Assembly: GCA_964489525.1 (NCBI GenBank)
Contig: CAZAYY010000036.1
Coordinates: 1 to 29,861 of the forward strand
Length of the DNA stretch: 29,861 bases
Direction: 5' to 3'
DNA from: CAZAYY01 sp964489525
GTDB lineage: Bacteria; Chloroflexota; Anaerolineae; Anaerolineales; JABWBV01
The notes below the pieces were generated by a model, which searched no databases, was not told the DNA's origin, and worked only from the letters and a program-made list of their open reading frames with translations. The first letter of the stretch is position 1; every line of letters begins with the position of its first letter. Shown here piece by piece: positions 13,704-19,992 of the stretch. A program made the translations under genes and the position numbers.

Positions 13704-14921
13704 TTACGGGCTGGGGGTGCCTTTAACGTGCTTGTTGAAGAATATAACCGAACGCTGTAAACTCATCGAAAAAGACACCGACAGGTTGTGGTCGTCACCT
13801 TCGATCCGGAAAAATTCCACATTCTGCCCGGCTTCGAGCATCTGGTTGAACAGGTTTTCCGAGAAAGCAATCGGCACATCGGTATCTTTATCGCCATGGT
13901 GCAGTTGGATTGGCCGGCCGTTCAGGTCGGCCAGGTATGAATTGGCCGAGATGGACGCCCAGAATTCCGGGTTTTCCTCGGGGGAGCCGTAGGTTTCAAT
14001 CAGACTGGTGCGCCAGCCAGGGGTTGCCCCAGGCGTTGGGGAGGCCGCTGGCGTGGGGGTAGGCCAGGCGGAGCGCCGCCAGTTGTAGAGAATGTCCTCA
14101 TACGAACCCACCACCCCGGCCCAAATCACCCCGGCTTTGATGTCTGGGTCCACAATCATGGCCCGCAGGGTGATGTAGCCGCCCATCGAATGGCCCCACA
14201 TGCCGATGCGCTGGGGGTCGGCATCGGGGAACTTCTTCATTGCAGCGGTGGCGTTGAGCACATCAATGACGTAACCGGGGTTGCTGTAGGCCCCACGCGC
14301 TTCGCCTTCGGAAAAGCCGTGGCCGCGATAATCGGGCCGGAAAACAATATAGCCATTGGTAGCGAACCCGGCCTGGTATGCGCCGTAGCGCTGGGTGGGG
14401 CGGTAGATGTCGGGAGGGATGTAGCCATGGTTAAAAATCACCACTGGCCAGCCGGTTTCCGGCTTTTCACCGTAGGGAATGGTCAGCAGGGCGTAAATCT
14501 TCAGCCCTTCGGATTGGTAAGAGGCAAGGTATTGGTAGTAGTTCGGCCCATCTTCCAATTGTTCCTCGATCACAACATCGCTGCCCGGGAAGGTTTGCTG
14601 GCGCAGATATTCAATGCTCAATGGGTGCAGCGGGGTGGGGGTGGCTGTGGGCGTGGGTGTATTAGAAGGCGTTGGGGTGGGTGTGGGGGTTGGGGTAAAG
14701 GTCGGGCTGGAGGTTGCAGTTGGCGTGGCGCTGGGCGGCAGGGTGGCCGAAGGCGGCAGGGCGGTTTGGGTAGGCTGTGCCTGGGTGGGAGTAGTTTCCT
14801 GGCTGTTGGCAGCACTGCCATCCAGGGCAGCCTGGCCCGAAGTGCAGCCTGCCAGGAACACCAGAACCAGCAAAGCAGCCGCGAAGATCGTGCGTTGGAC
14901 GGTGGGATGGGTTCTATTCAT
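13704..14921 (-). CDS. Alpha/beta-hydrolase lipoprotein with Pro/Thr-rich linker
   Basis: 405-aa exported hydrolase of the prolyl-oligopeptidase/acyl-peptidase-like group. A lipoprotein signal (about 1-26) ends in the lipobox LAGC, so the protein is probably anchored to the membrane exterior. A low-complexity Pro/Thr/Ala segment (about 38-95, encoded around 14630-14810) acts as a spacer. The catalytic domain shows an oxyanion segment FNHGYIPP, nucleophile Ser in GHSMGG, acid Asp in HHGDKDTDVP and His in EGDDHN. Substrate (peptide or ester) cannot be assigned. The ATG at 14921 gives a proper signal peptide. An in-frame TTG at 14951 would prepend ten polar residues. A TATAAT ends only 7 nt before this ATG, so the mRNA may be leaderless. 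Confidence 0.88.
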   Translation of the reverse strand: MNRTHPTVQRTIFAAALLVLVFLAGCTSGQAALDGSAANSQETTPTQAQPTQTALPPSATLPPSATPTATSSPTFTPTPTPTPTPSNTPTPTATPTPLHPLSIEYLRQQTFPGSDVVIEEQLEDGPNYYQYLASYQSEGLKIYALLTIPYGEKPETGWPVVIFNHGYIPPDIYRPTQRYGAYQAGFATNGYIVFRPDYRGHGFSEGEARGAYSNPGYVIDVLNATAAMKKFPDADPQRIGMWGHSMGGYITLRAMIVDPDIKAGVIWAGVVGSYEDILYNWRRSAWPTPTPAASPTPGATPGWRTSLIETYGSPEENPEFWASISANSYLADLNGRPIQLHHGDKDTDVPIAFSENLFNQMLEAGQNVEFFRIEGDDHNLSVSFSMSLQRSVIFFNKHVKGTPSP

Positions 14922-14927
14922 GGGGCG

Positions 14928-14933
14928 ATTATA
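14928..14933 (-). promoter_or_regulatory. Predicted -10 of the hydrolase gene, placing +1 at the start codon
   Basis: A perfect TATAAT on the minus strand with a 6-nt discriminator (CGCCCC) before the ATG at 14921. No good -35 and no Shine-Dalgarno sequence are visible. Confidence 0.45.
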
Positions 14934-15001
14934 CAAGGATTTCCGGTTCAAAACCTCCCGCCGGGGTTAGGGAATGGTTAGGAAATTTGATCACAATACC
15001 C

Positions 15002-15030
15002 TTGACAAAAACAATCACTCCTGTTATCCT
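15002..15030 (+). promoter_or_regulatory. Near-consensus promoter of a short transcription unit
   Basis: TTGACA (15002-15007), exactly 17 nt, then TATCCT (15025-15030). This is the best sigma-70-type promoter in the window. It drives no long reading frame; transcription would start near 15037. Confidence 0.65.
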
Positions 15031-15055
15031 TGCGCCGCTAATCAAAGGTTAATGT

Positions 15056-15160
15056 ATGTTAAGAAACTTCTGGAATCAATCTGCAGCCCAACATGAAATG
15101 ATGGCGAAAACCCTGCCGATGCCGGGTCTATTTGCTGTTGTCAGCTGTCGCACCGCCTGA
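15056..15160 (+). CDS. Possible micropeptide (34 aa) in the orphan transcript
   Basis: ATG at 15056 is preceded by AAAGG (15044-15048) at suitable spacing and opens 34 codons to a TGA at 15158-15160. The peptide begins MLRNFWNQSAAQHEMM and ends in VVSCRTA. It has no signal peptide or known motif. A second overlapping start at 15052 gives 14 codons in another frame. With no homolog known to me the coding status is doubtful. Confidence 0.25.
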   Translation: MLRNFWNQSAAQHEMMAKTLPMPGLFAVVSCRTA

Positions 15161-15186
15161 ACAGGCGATTTACCACGAGATGGATC

Positions 15187-15221
15187 AAAGTGCGGGCTGA
15201 ACAACAGCCCGCACTTTTTTT
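15187..15221. terminator. Strong intrinsic terminator of the orphan transcript
   Basis: Perfect 13-bp stem AAAGTGCGGGCTG/CAGCCCGCACTTT (15187-15199/15205-15217), 5-nt loop, seven T at the end. The A-run on the other side makes it bidirectional. Confidence 0.9.
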
Positions 15222-15261
15222 GTACTTTAACAATTGAATCGTTCGCCTTTATTTTTTGCAG

Positions 15262-15267
15262 TATAAT
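15262..15267 (+). promoter_or_regulatory. -10 element of Y-RNA-like unit 1
   Basis: Perfect TATAAT whose expected +1 (about 15274) coincides with the first base of the closing stem of unit 1. The -35 is weak. Confidence 0.5.
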
Positions 15268-15274
15268 TAGATGC

Positions 15275-15344
15275 GGTGGGCCGTAGAAATGGGTTATCGA
15301 CTGCTTATGCAATTCAAGGTCCCTTTTCGATCAATTTGCCCACC
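15275..15344 (+). ncRNA. Y-RNA-like gene, unit 1
   Basis: About 70 nt. The closing stem is GGTGGGC/GCCCACC (15275-15281/15338-15344). An asymmetric loop follows, CGTA on the 5' side and 9 nt on the 3' side ending CAATTT. The second stem is GAAATGGG/CCCTTTTC (15286-15293/15321-15328) with one T-T mismatch, and the apical loop is 27 nt. The 5' strand reads GGGCCGTAGAAATGGGTTATC apart from its ends, closely recalling vertebrate Y RNAs (GGTCCGA...GTGGGTTATC). The position upstream of a Ro60 orthologue supports the call. The loop also holds ATCGA, which could pair with TCGAT at 15327-15331 as an alternative. Confidence 0.75.
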
Positions 15345-15350
15345 ATTTAT

Positions 15351-15376
15351 GGTCTTGATTTCACAAGCCGTTTTTT
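15351..15376 (+). terminator. Terminator after Y-RNA-like unit 1
   Basis: GGTCTTG and CAAGCC pair with one bulged T around a 6-nt loop, followed by G and six T (15371-15376). Confidence 0.5.
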
Positions 15377-15385
15377 CAGGGGGAC

Positions 15386-15414
15386 TGGACGCTTCCCCAA
15401 CTTTCATCTATTCA
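15386..15414 (+). promoter_or_regulatory. Possible promoter of Y-RNA-like unit 2
   Basis: TGGACG (15386-15391), 17 nt, TATTCA (15409-15414). The predicted start is 2-3 nt before the closing stem of unit 2. Confidence 0.4.
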
Positions 15415-15423
15415 CTTAGCTAT

Positions 15424-15488
15424 GGCGGGCCGTATGTTTTGGGTTAACTCGAAATATCTCCAGAACGGTTATCTTGCCCGCTTTTTTT
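15424..15488 (+). ncRNA. Y-RNA-like gene, unit 2
   Basis: About 60 nt. The closing stem is GCGGGC/GCCCGC (15425-15430/15476-15481), followed at once by seven T, so the stem doubles as its own terminator. The asymmetric loop has CGTAT on the 5' side and 9 nt on the 3' side. The second stem is GTTTTGG/CCAGAAC (15436-15442/15460-15466) with one wobble, and the apical loop is 17 nt beginning GTTAAC. The fold is preserved relative to unit 1 although stem 2 has changed on both strands, which is compensatory covariation. Confidence 0.78.
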
Positions 15489-15540
15489 GATGTTGGGGTT
15501 GAGCAGTTTCCCCATTTGCATTTTTCCAAGGGTCTGAAGG

Positions 15541-15569
15541 CTGACCCGGTTTCTATTTTGTTTTATGCG
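15541..15569 (+). promoter_or_regulatory. Possible promoter of Y-RNA-like unit 3
   Basis: CTGACC (15541-15546), 17 nt, TATGCG (15564-15569), with a predicted start near the closing stem. It is weak by consensus but placed like that of unit 2. The preceding GGGTC...GACCC (15531-15547) can form a hairpin. Confidence 0.3.
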
Positions 15570-15571
15570 TT

Positions 15572-15637
15572 GTGGCGGGCCGCAGCAGGTGGGTTACCAT
15601 CATGTTAGATATCCATCTGCTAAATTTTGTCTGCCAC
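15572..15637 (+). ncRNA. Y-RNA-like gene, unit 3 (may lie in the ro mRNA leader)
   Basis: 66 nt. The closing stem is GTGGCGGGC/GTCTGCCAC (15572-15580/15629-15637, two wobbles). The asymmetric loop has CGCA on the 5' side and TAAATTTT on the 3' side. The second stem is GCAGGTGG/CCATCTGC (15585-15592/15613-15620), with a 20-nt apical loop starting GTTACC. No T-run directly ends it, and the Ro60 start codon is 68 nt downstream, so this copy may be part of the 5' untranslated region of that mRNA as well as, or instead of, a free RNA. Confidence 0.75.
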
Positions 15638-15705
15638 GCGTTTTGTTCTCTTCACCAGCTATCTTTGTGGCTGTGGCTCTGATGGATATCAACAGGAGGT
15701 GTGAA

Positions 15706-17367
15706 ATGTCAGAGAAAAACGATAATAATTTCCCTTTTAACGCAGTTCCCCCGGCCCTCTGGCTGCGCGGGCGCAAGTCCAAAAAAACCGCGAACACTCC
15801 GCAAAGCCAGCCTTTGCCTGGCAGCGAGCAGGTGTTGAACAACGCAGGCGGGTTTACCTGGCAGGTGAGCCGCTGGGCGCGTCTCGACCGCTTTTTGATT
15901 TTGGGCAGTGAAGGTGGAACCTATTACGTTGCCGAGCGCAAACTGACCTTCGAAAATGCCCAGGGAGCGTTGGAATGCATCCAGGAAGATGGCCTGCGGG
16001 TGGTGCGCCGGGTTGTGGAAATCAGCGAAGACGGGCGGGCGCCCAAGAACCAGCCGGCGCTGTTTGTGCTGGCCCTGGCTGCCAGCGCGGGCGACGAAGC
16101 CACGCGCCGGGCGGCTTTTGAAGCGCTGCCCCGGGTTGCCCGGATTTCAACGCACCTGTTTCAATTTATGGAATATGTCCAGTTTGTCCGTGGGTGGGGG
16201 CGCGGCCTGCGTCGTGCTGTTGCAGCCTGGTACACCGCCATGCCCGCCGGGCAGCTTGCCTACCAGGCGGTTAAGTACCAGAGCCGGGCTGGCTGGAGCC
16301 ACAAAGATGTCCTGCGCCTGGCGCACCCCACGCCGCCCACGCCCCAGCACGAAGCCCTGTTTCGCTGGATGTTGCGGGGTGAACTGGAAGGCGCCCCGGA
16401 AACCGGCCTGGATGCAGCCCTGCAGCGCGTTTGGGCGCTGGAACAGGCCCGGCTTGCTGCTTCGGAAGAAGAGATTATCCGGCTGGTGAACGACTACCAG
16501 CTTCCCTGGGAGGCTGTTCCTGCCAGTTGGCTCGGCTCTGCCGCCGTATGGGGGGCGCTGCTGCCGCACCTGCCCACCACCGCCCTGGTGCGCAACCTGG
16601 CCCGGATGACCGCCAACGGTCTGCTGGCTGAAAACACCCCTGAGGCTGGCTTTGTCGTCGAACGCCTGTCGAACGGTGAAGCCCTGCGCCAGGCCCGCCT
16701 GCACCCGATTGCGGTGCTTTCGGCCTTGCTGGTTTACACTAAGGGGCAGGGTGTCCGCGGAAAACTGGAATGGACCCCGGTAACAGCCATCCGCGATGCC
16801 TTGGACGCCGCCTTCTACACCACCTTCCAGAACGCAGAGCCGACCCAAAAACGCCTGCTGCTGGCGCTGGATATTTCGGGTTCGATGTCCGTAGGCTCCA
16901 TTGCCGGGGTGCCCGGACTGACACCGCGCGATGCCACCGCCGCCCTGGCGCTGCTGGCTGCATCCACGGAACCCCACCATAAAATCCTGGGGTTCAGCGA
17001 CAAATTGATAGGCCTCGACATTCACAAGGGGCAGCGCCTGGAAGAGGCAGTCCGCACCATTTCTGAGTTACCTTTTGGGGGTACAGATGCAGCACTGCCA
17101 ATCATCTGGGCACAGAAAACCAAAGCCCAGGTAGATGCGTTTGTGGTGTATACGGATAACGAAAGCTGGGTAGGGAAAACCCACCCGGCCCAGGCCCTGC
17201 AGAATTACCGGGACAAAACCGGCATTCCGGCAAAGCTGGTGGTAGTGGCAATGACTGCAAACCAATTCAGCATCGCAGACCCGAATGACCCGGGGATGTT
17301 GGATGTGGTGGGCTTTGATACGGCCGCGCCGGCCTTTATTAACGATTTCATCCTGGGACGGGTGTAA
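15706..17367 (+). CDS. rsr: Ro60/Rsr orthologue (TROVE domain and vWA domain)
   Basis: 553-aa RNA-binding protein of the Ro 60-kDa family. The HEAT-like TROVE ring domain spans about 40-370 (GGFTWQVSRWARLDRFLILG, FVLALAASAGDEATRRAAFE, YVQFVRGWGRGLRRAVAAWY, YQAVKYQSRAGWSHKDVLRLAHP). The C-terminal vWA-like domain (about 380-553) has a complete MIDAS: Asp389-x-Ser-x-Ser in DISGSM, Thr in FGGTDAAL and Asp in VYTDNESW. In Deinococcus the orthologue Rsr binds Y RNA and, through it, PNPase, to degrade structured RNA and aid rRNA maturation under stress. The ATG at 15706 is chosen because AGGAGG is 7 nt upstream and the frame before it runs through the Y-RNA-like unit. Length fits Ro60 (538 aa in human). 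It is transcribed alone and ends in a strong terminator. Confidence 0.93.
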   Translation: MSEKNDNNFPFNAVPPALWLRGRKSKKTANTPQSQPLPGSEQVLNNAGGFTWQVSRWARLDRFLILGSEGGTYYVAERKLTFENAQGALECIQEDGLRVVRRVVEISEDGRAPKNQPALFVLALAASAGDEATRRAAFEALPRVARISTHLFQFMEYVQFVRGWGRGLRRAVAAWYTAMPAGQLAYQAVKYQSRAGWSHKDVLRLAHPTPPTPQHEALFRWMLRGELEGAPETGLDAALQRVWALEQARLAASEEEIIRLVNDYQLPWEAVPASWLGSAAVWGALLPHLPTTALVRNLARMTANGLLAENTPEAGFVVERLSNGEALRQARLHPIAVLSALLVYTKGQGVRGKLEWTPVTAIRDALDAAFYTTFQNAEPTQKRLLLALDISGSMSVGSIAGVPGLTPRDATAALALLAASTEPHHKILGFSDKLIGLDIHKGQRLEEAVRTISELPFGGTDAALPIIWAQKTKAQVDAFVVYTDNESWVGKTHPAQALQNYRDKTGIPAKLVVVAMTANQFSIADPNDPGMLDVVGFDTAAPAFINDFILGRV

Positions 17368-17391
17368 GGGGAAACACCTGTTCCGCACAGC

Positions 17392-17433
17392 GGGGTTGTC
17401 TGAACGGGCAGTCAGACAACCCCGGTTTTATTT
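17392..17433. terminator. Terminator between ro and the flavoprotein gene
   Basis: Perfect 12-bp stem GGGGTTGTCTGA/TCAGACAACCCC (17392-17403/17412-17423) with an 8-nt loop, followed by GGTTTTATTT. The two genes converge here. Confidence 0.85.
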
Positions 17434-17451
17434 AAGCTCAGCCGCAGCGGC

Positions 17452-18939
17452 TCAGTTTTGGGATGAATCTGTGCGCTCCCATTCAGCGGCGTAGGGTTTG
17501 TTCAAGGTGCGCCATTGGGCCGCCATTTTCACTTTCCCCAGGGCGTGGACAATTTTGCGGGCAGCCAGCCCCACCACAGCGGTAAAGGTCGGGTAAGCAA
17601 TTTCTAAAGCGGCAATCTGCTCCACGGTGCTGCCGGCGGCCATGCCTGCCGCCACAATGTGCACCACTTCCAGGGCCTGCTCACCCACCACGTGTGCCCC
17701 CAGAATTTTGCCGCTGGTGCGGTCCACAACCAGTTTGCAAATTCCTTCCAGCCGCCCATCAATCACAGCCCGGTCCAGTTCGCGATATTCGGCTGTGGCT
17801 GTAATCACGGCCTCATCGCCATACTGCTCCCGGGCCTGGGTTTCGGTCAGCCCCACGCTGCCATACTCCGGGTCAGTAAACCCGCCATGCGGCACAATAT
17901 GGTGCTGGGTTGCCTGCTGCCTGTCGGATAGCGCATTCTCGGCGGCAATCCGCCCTTCATAGCTGGCGCTTTGAACGAGCATCATTTTCCCGGTAATGTC
18001 ACCTGCCGCGAAAATGTGGGGTGCAGTGGTGCGCAGGTAGGCATCCACTTTCACGTGGCTGCCCTGGGTTTCCACCCCGGCAGCCGCCAGGTTTAAGCCA
18101 GCCAGGTTGCCGGGCCAGCCGACTGCCAGCACCACGGTCTCCACCTCCAGGTGGTGGGTTTTTCCAGCATCCATATATTCCAGCGTGAGCATATTGCCTG
18201 TTTTGTGAATTGCACTTACACCAGCGATGCCCGTAATCATTCGCATCCCCCGCCGGGCAAAGGCCTGGGCGACAGCCTGGGCAGTTTCAGGGTCTTCACC
18301 GGGCAAAATGCGCGGGGCTGCATCCAACAGCCAGGTTTTGGCGCCGAACGCCAGGAAAATGGAGGCAAGCTGGCTGCCCGTTGCGGCTGCGCCCACAATT
18401 GCCACCGACTGCGGCAGTTTTTTAAGCGACCAGATGTCGCTGTGGGTCAGGGCGAATTCAGCACCAGGAAAATCAAGCCGGCGCGCCCGGCCACCCGTGC
18501 ACAGGATAAAACGGCTGGCGGAGAGTTCACCCCCGCCGGGCAGCGCCAGGGTGTTTGGGTCGCGAAAGGCCACCGGGCCCAGGCCGGTAATCACCCGCAC
18601 CCCGGATTCTTCAAGGTGTTTGACCATTTGTTTTTTTTGTTGGATGGTGTAGACCACCTGTTGGGCTCGCGTCAACAGCCTTGCAAAATCCACGCTGCTT
18701 TCTGCATATGGCCGGAGCATGCTGCCCAGGCCGTAATCTTCAAGTTGGTAGGCTTCCCGTGCCAGGCGGGCGGCGCGGGCCAGCACCCGGGTGGGCACAC
18801 AGCCGTCATTGGTGCAGGTGCCGCCCAGCCGGCTTTTTTCAACCAGGGTTACCTTGGCCCCCAGTTCACTGGCGCGCAGCGCCGCAGTTACGCCAGCAGG
18901 CCCGCCGCCAATCACAATTAAATCATTTGTTTGGTTCAT
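17452..18939 (-). CDS. FAD-dependent pyridine nucleotide-disulfide oxidoreductase (Lpd/MerA-like)
   Basis: 495-aa class I flavoprotein disulfide reductase. It shows the FAD-binding GGGPAG (11-16), the redox pair Cys42/Cys47 in GGTCTNDGCVPTR, the NAD(P)-binding segment VAIVGAAATGSQLAS, and the second FAD motif FAAGDITG, followed by the dimerisation domain. In true dihydrolipoamide dehydrogenases and glutathione reductases the dimer domain carries His-Pro-Thr-x-x-Glu. Here the matching segment is IAYPTFTAVVG, so the catalytic His is Tyr and the Glu is missing. That argues against a normal Lpd and fits MerA/SthA-like or other atypical reductases. No pyruvate-dehydrogenase or mercury genes are nearby. 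AGGAG lies about 8 nt before the ATG. It is downstream of the lipid kinase by 44 nt and probably co-transcribed. Confidence 0.88.
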   Translation of the reverse strand: MNQTNDLIVIGGGPAGVTAALRASELGAKVTLVEKSRLGGTCTNDGCVPTRVLARAARLAREAYQLEDYGLGSMLRPYAESSVDFARLLTRAQQVVYTIQQKKQMVKHLEESGVRVITGLGPVAFRDPNTLALPGGGELSASRFILCTGGRARRLDFPGAEFALTHSDIWSLKKLPQSVAIVGAAATGSQLASIFLAFGAKTWLLDAAPRILPGEDPETAQAVAQAFARRGMRMITGIAGVSAIHKTGNMLTLEYMDAGKTHHLEVETVVLAVGWPGNLAGLNLAAAGVETQGSHVKVDAYLRTTAPHIFAAGDITGKMMLVQSASYEGRIAAENALSDRQQATQHHIVPHGGFTDPEYGSVGLTETQAREQYGDEAVITATAEYRELDRAVIDGRLEGICKLVVDRTSGKILGAHVVGEQALEVVHIVAAGMAAGSTVEQIAALEIAYPTFTAVVGLAARKIVHALGKVKMAAQWRTLNKPYAAEWERTDSSQN

Positions 18940-18983
18940 ATGCTTGCTCCTTTCTCCATCCCCAGGGATTTTTTGCTGTGGGT

Positions 18984-19883
18984 TTAACCGGGCAGGATGA
19001 CTTCAATTCCAGCCGGAAAGATCTTGTATTCCACCGCTTCAATTGCCCGCGAAAGCAGCTCGCCATCGGTGTGGGTGGGTGAAGTGTTGTGGATGCGCAC
19101 TTTGAGCCAGGTGGTGTGAATTTCGCGCACTGCCGGGTGTTCAGTGATGTTGCCCTCGGCTGGTTTCATAATCATCGGCAGCGCCTGAAAGATTTTTCTT
19201 CGGGTTGGAAGGTAGGCGAACACAAAGGAGATTTTGCCGTCATACGGGTCGGCATGCGGCACAGTGTAGAAGACCCCTCCGGTCCTGGCGCAGTTGCTGA
19301 TGGACACCAGGGTGACCGGGCCGTGGTAAACGCCGCTGTCCCATTCCAGGTCCATTTCCCATTTTGGGTTTTGCAGGATGCCCCAAATGGTAGAAACCAG
19401 GTAGCGGCTGACCCCGCTGAGCCAGGAGATGCGTTCGTGAATGGTGGTGATGAGTGGCTCCAGCCCCAACCCGGCGTTGTTGACGAAGTAGCGGTTGTTG
19501 GCCTGCACCAGGTCAATCCGGCGGGTTTTGCCTTGTAGAAACACCTGGGCCAGTTGGTCGTAATCGCGCGGCAGGCCAAGGCTGTCGAAAAGGTCATTGG
19601 CCGTGCCTTGTGGCGCCAAACCCAACGGCGGCAGGTGGGGCACCCCGGATTGCAGCATGCCGTTGACCACTTCGTTAATGGTTCCATCCCCTCCGGCAGC
19701 GATGATGGGCGAATAGCCGTGCTGCACAGCCTGGCTGGCCAGCGTTTCGGCATGGCCCCGCCCTTCGGTCAGCGAAAGCTCGTATTCGAATCGAGCTGCT
19801 TTGAGCGCCGCTTCGAGAGGCGCCCGTTTTTTCTCCGACTGCCAGCGTCCAGAATAGGGATTGTAAATAATTTTTGCGGGCAT
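18984..19883 (-). CDS. Diacylglycerol/lipid kinase family protein (DagK/YegS)
   Basis: 299-aa ATP-dependent lipid kinase. The N-terminal signature is IIYNPYSG (5-12), the nucleotide-binding loop GGDGT is at 64-68 (AAGGDGTINEVVNGM), and NDLFDSL plus the C-terminal TDGELL segment (HTDGELLSR) are typical of the DAGK catalytic family. The likely role is phosphorylation of diacylglycerol or a related lipid for phospholipid recycling at the inner face of the membrane. AAGGAA precedes the ATG. The flavoprotein gene follows by 44 nt on the same strand. Confidence 0.92.
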   Translation of the reverse strand: MPAKIIYNPYSGRWQSEKKRAPLEAALKAARFEYELSLTEGRGHAETLASQAVQHGYSPIIAAGGDGTINEVVNGMLQSGVPHLPPLGLAPQGTANDLFDSLGLPRDYDQLAQVFLQGKTRRIDLVQANNRYFVNNAGLGLEPLITTIHERISWLSGVSRYLVSTIWGILQNPKWEMDLEWDSGVYHGPVTLVSISNCARTGGVFYTVPHADPYDGKISFVFAYLPTRRKIFQALPMIMKPAEGNITEHPAVREIHTTWLKVRIHNTSPTHTDGELLSRAIEAVEYKIFPAGIEVILPG

Positions 19884-19992
19884 GCTGTTCCTTTGGGTTA
19901 ATAACCGATTGCGATAGGCTTATTTTAACAGAAACAAGTCCAGAAAAACGGGCCAATTCTTACCCCGTTTTACCCGGAGTAAAAAAAACCAA

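Larger units (their letters stand above)
15037..15221 (+). ncRNA. Orphan short transcript (about 180 nt), candidate small RNA
   Basis: Bounded by the promoter at 15002-15030 and the terminator at 15187-15221. Besides the terminator it contains hairpins GCTG-TTGT-CAGC and CGCCT-GAAC-AGGCG in its second half. It does not carry the CCG...GGGTTA signature of the Y-RNA-like units downstream and does not match 6S, tmRNA or SRP RNA as far as I can judge. It may alternatively be a micropeptide mRNA (see 15056-15160). Confidence 0.45.

Noticed and set aside
14630..14810. Minisatellite-like G/T-rich tract
   Set aside because: It encodes the Pro/Thr-rich linker of the hydrolase lipoprotein and needs no separate explanation.
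15241..15640. CRISPR-like or transposon repeat array
   Set aside because: The three repeats are not identical direct repeats; what is conserved is a paired RNA fold, and they lie beside a Y-RNA-binding protein gene.
15565..15705. N-terminal extension of the Ro protein by 47 residues
   Set aside because: The frame runs through Y-RNA-like unit 3, the added residues do not fit the family, and AGGAGG marks the ATG at 15706.
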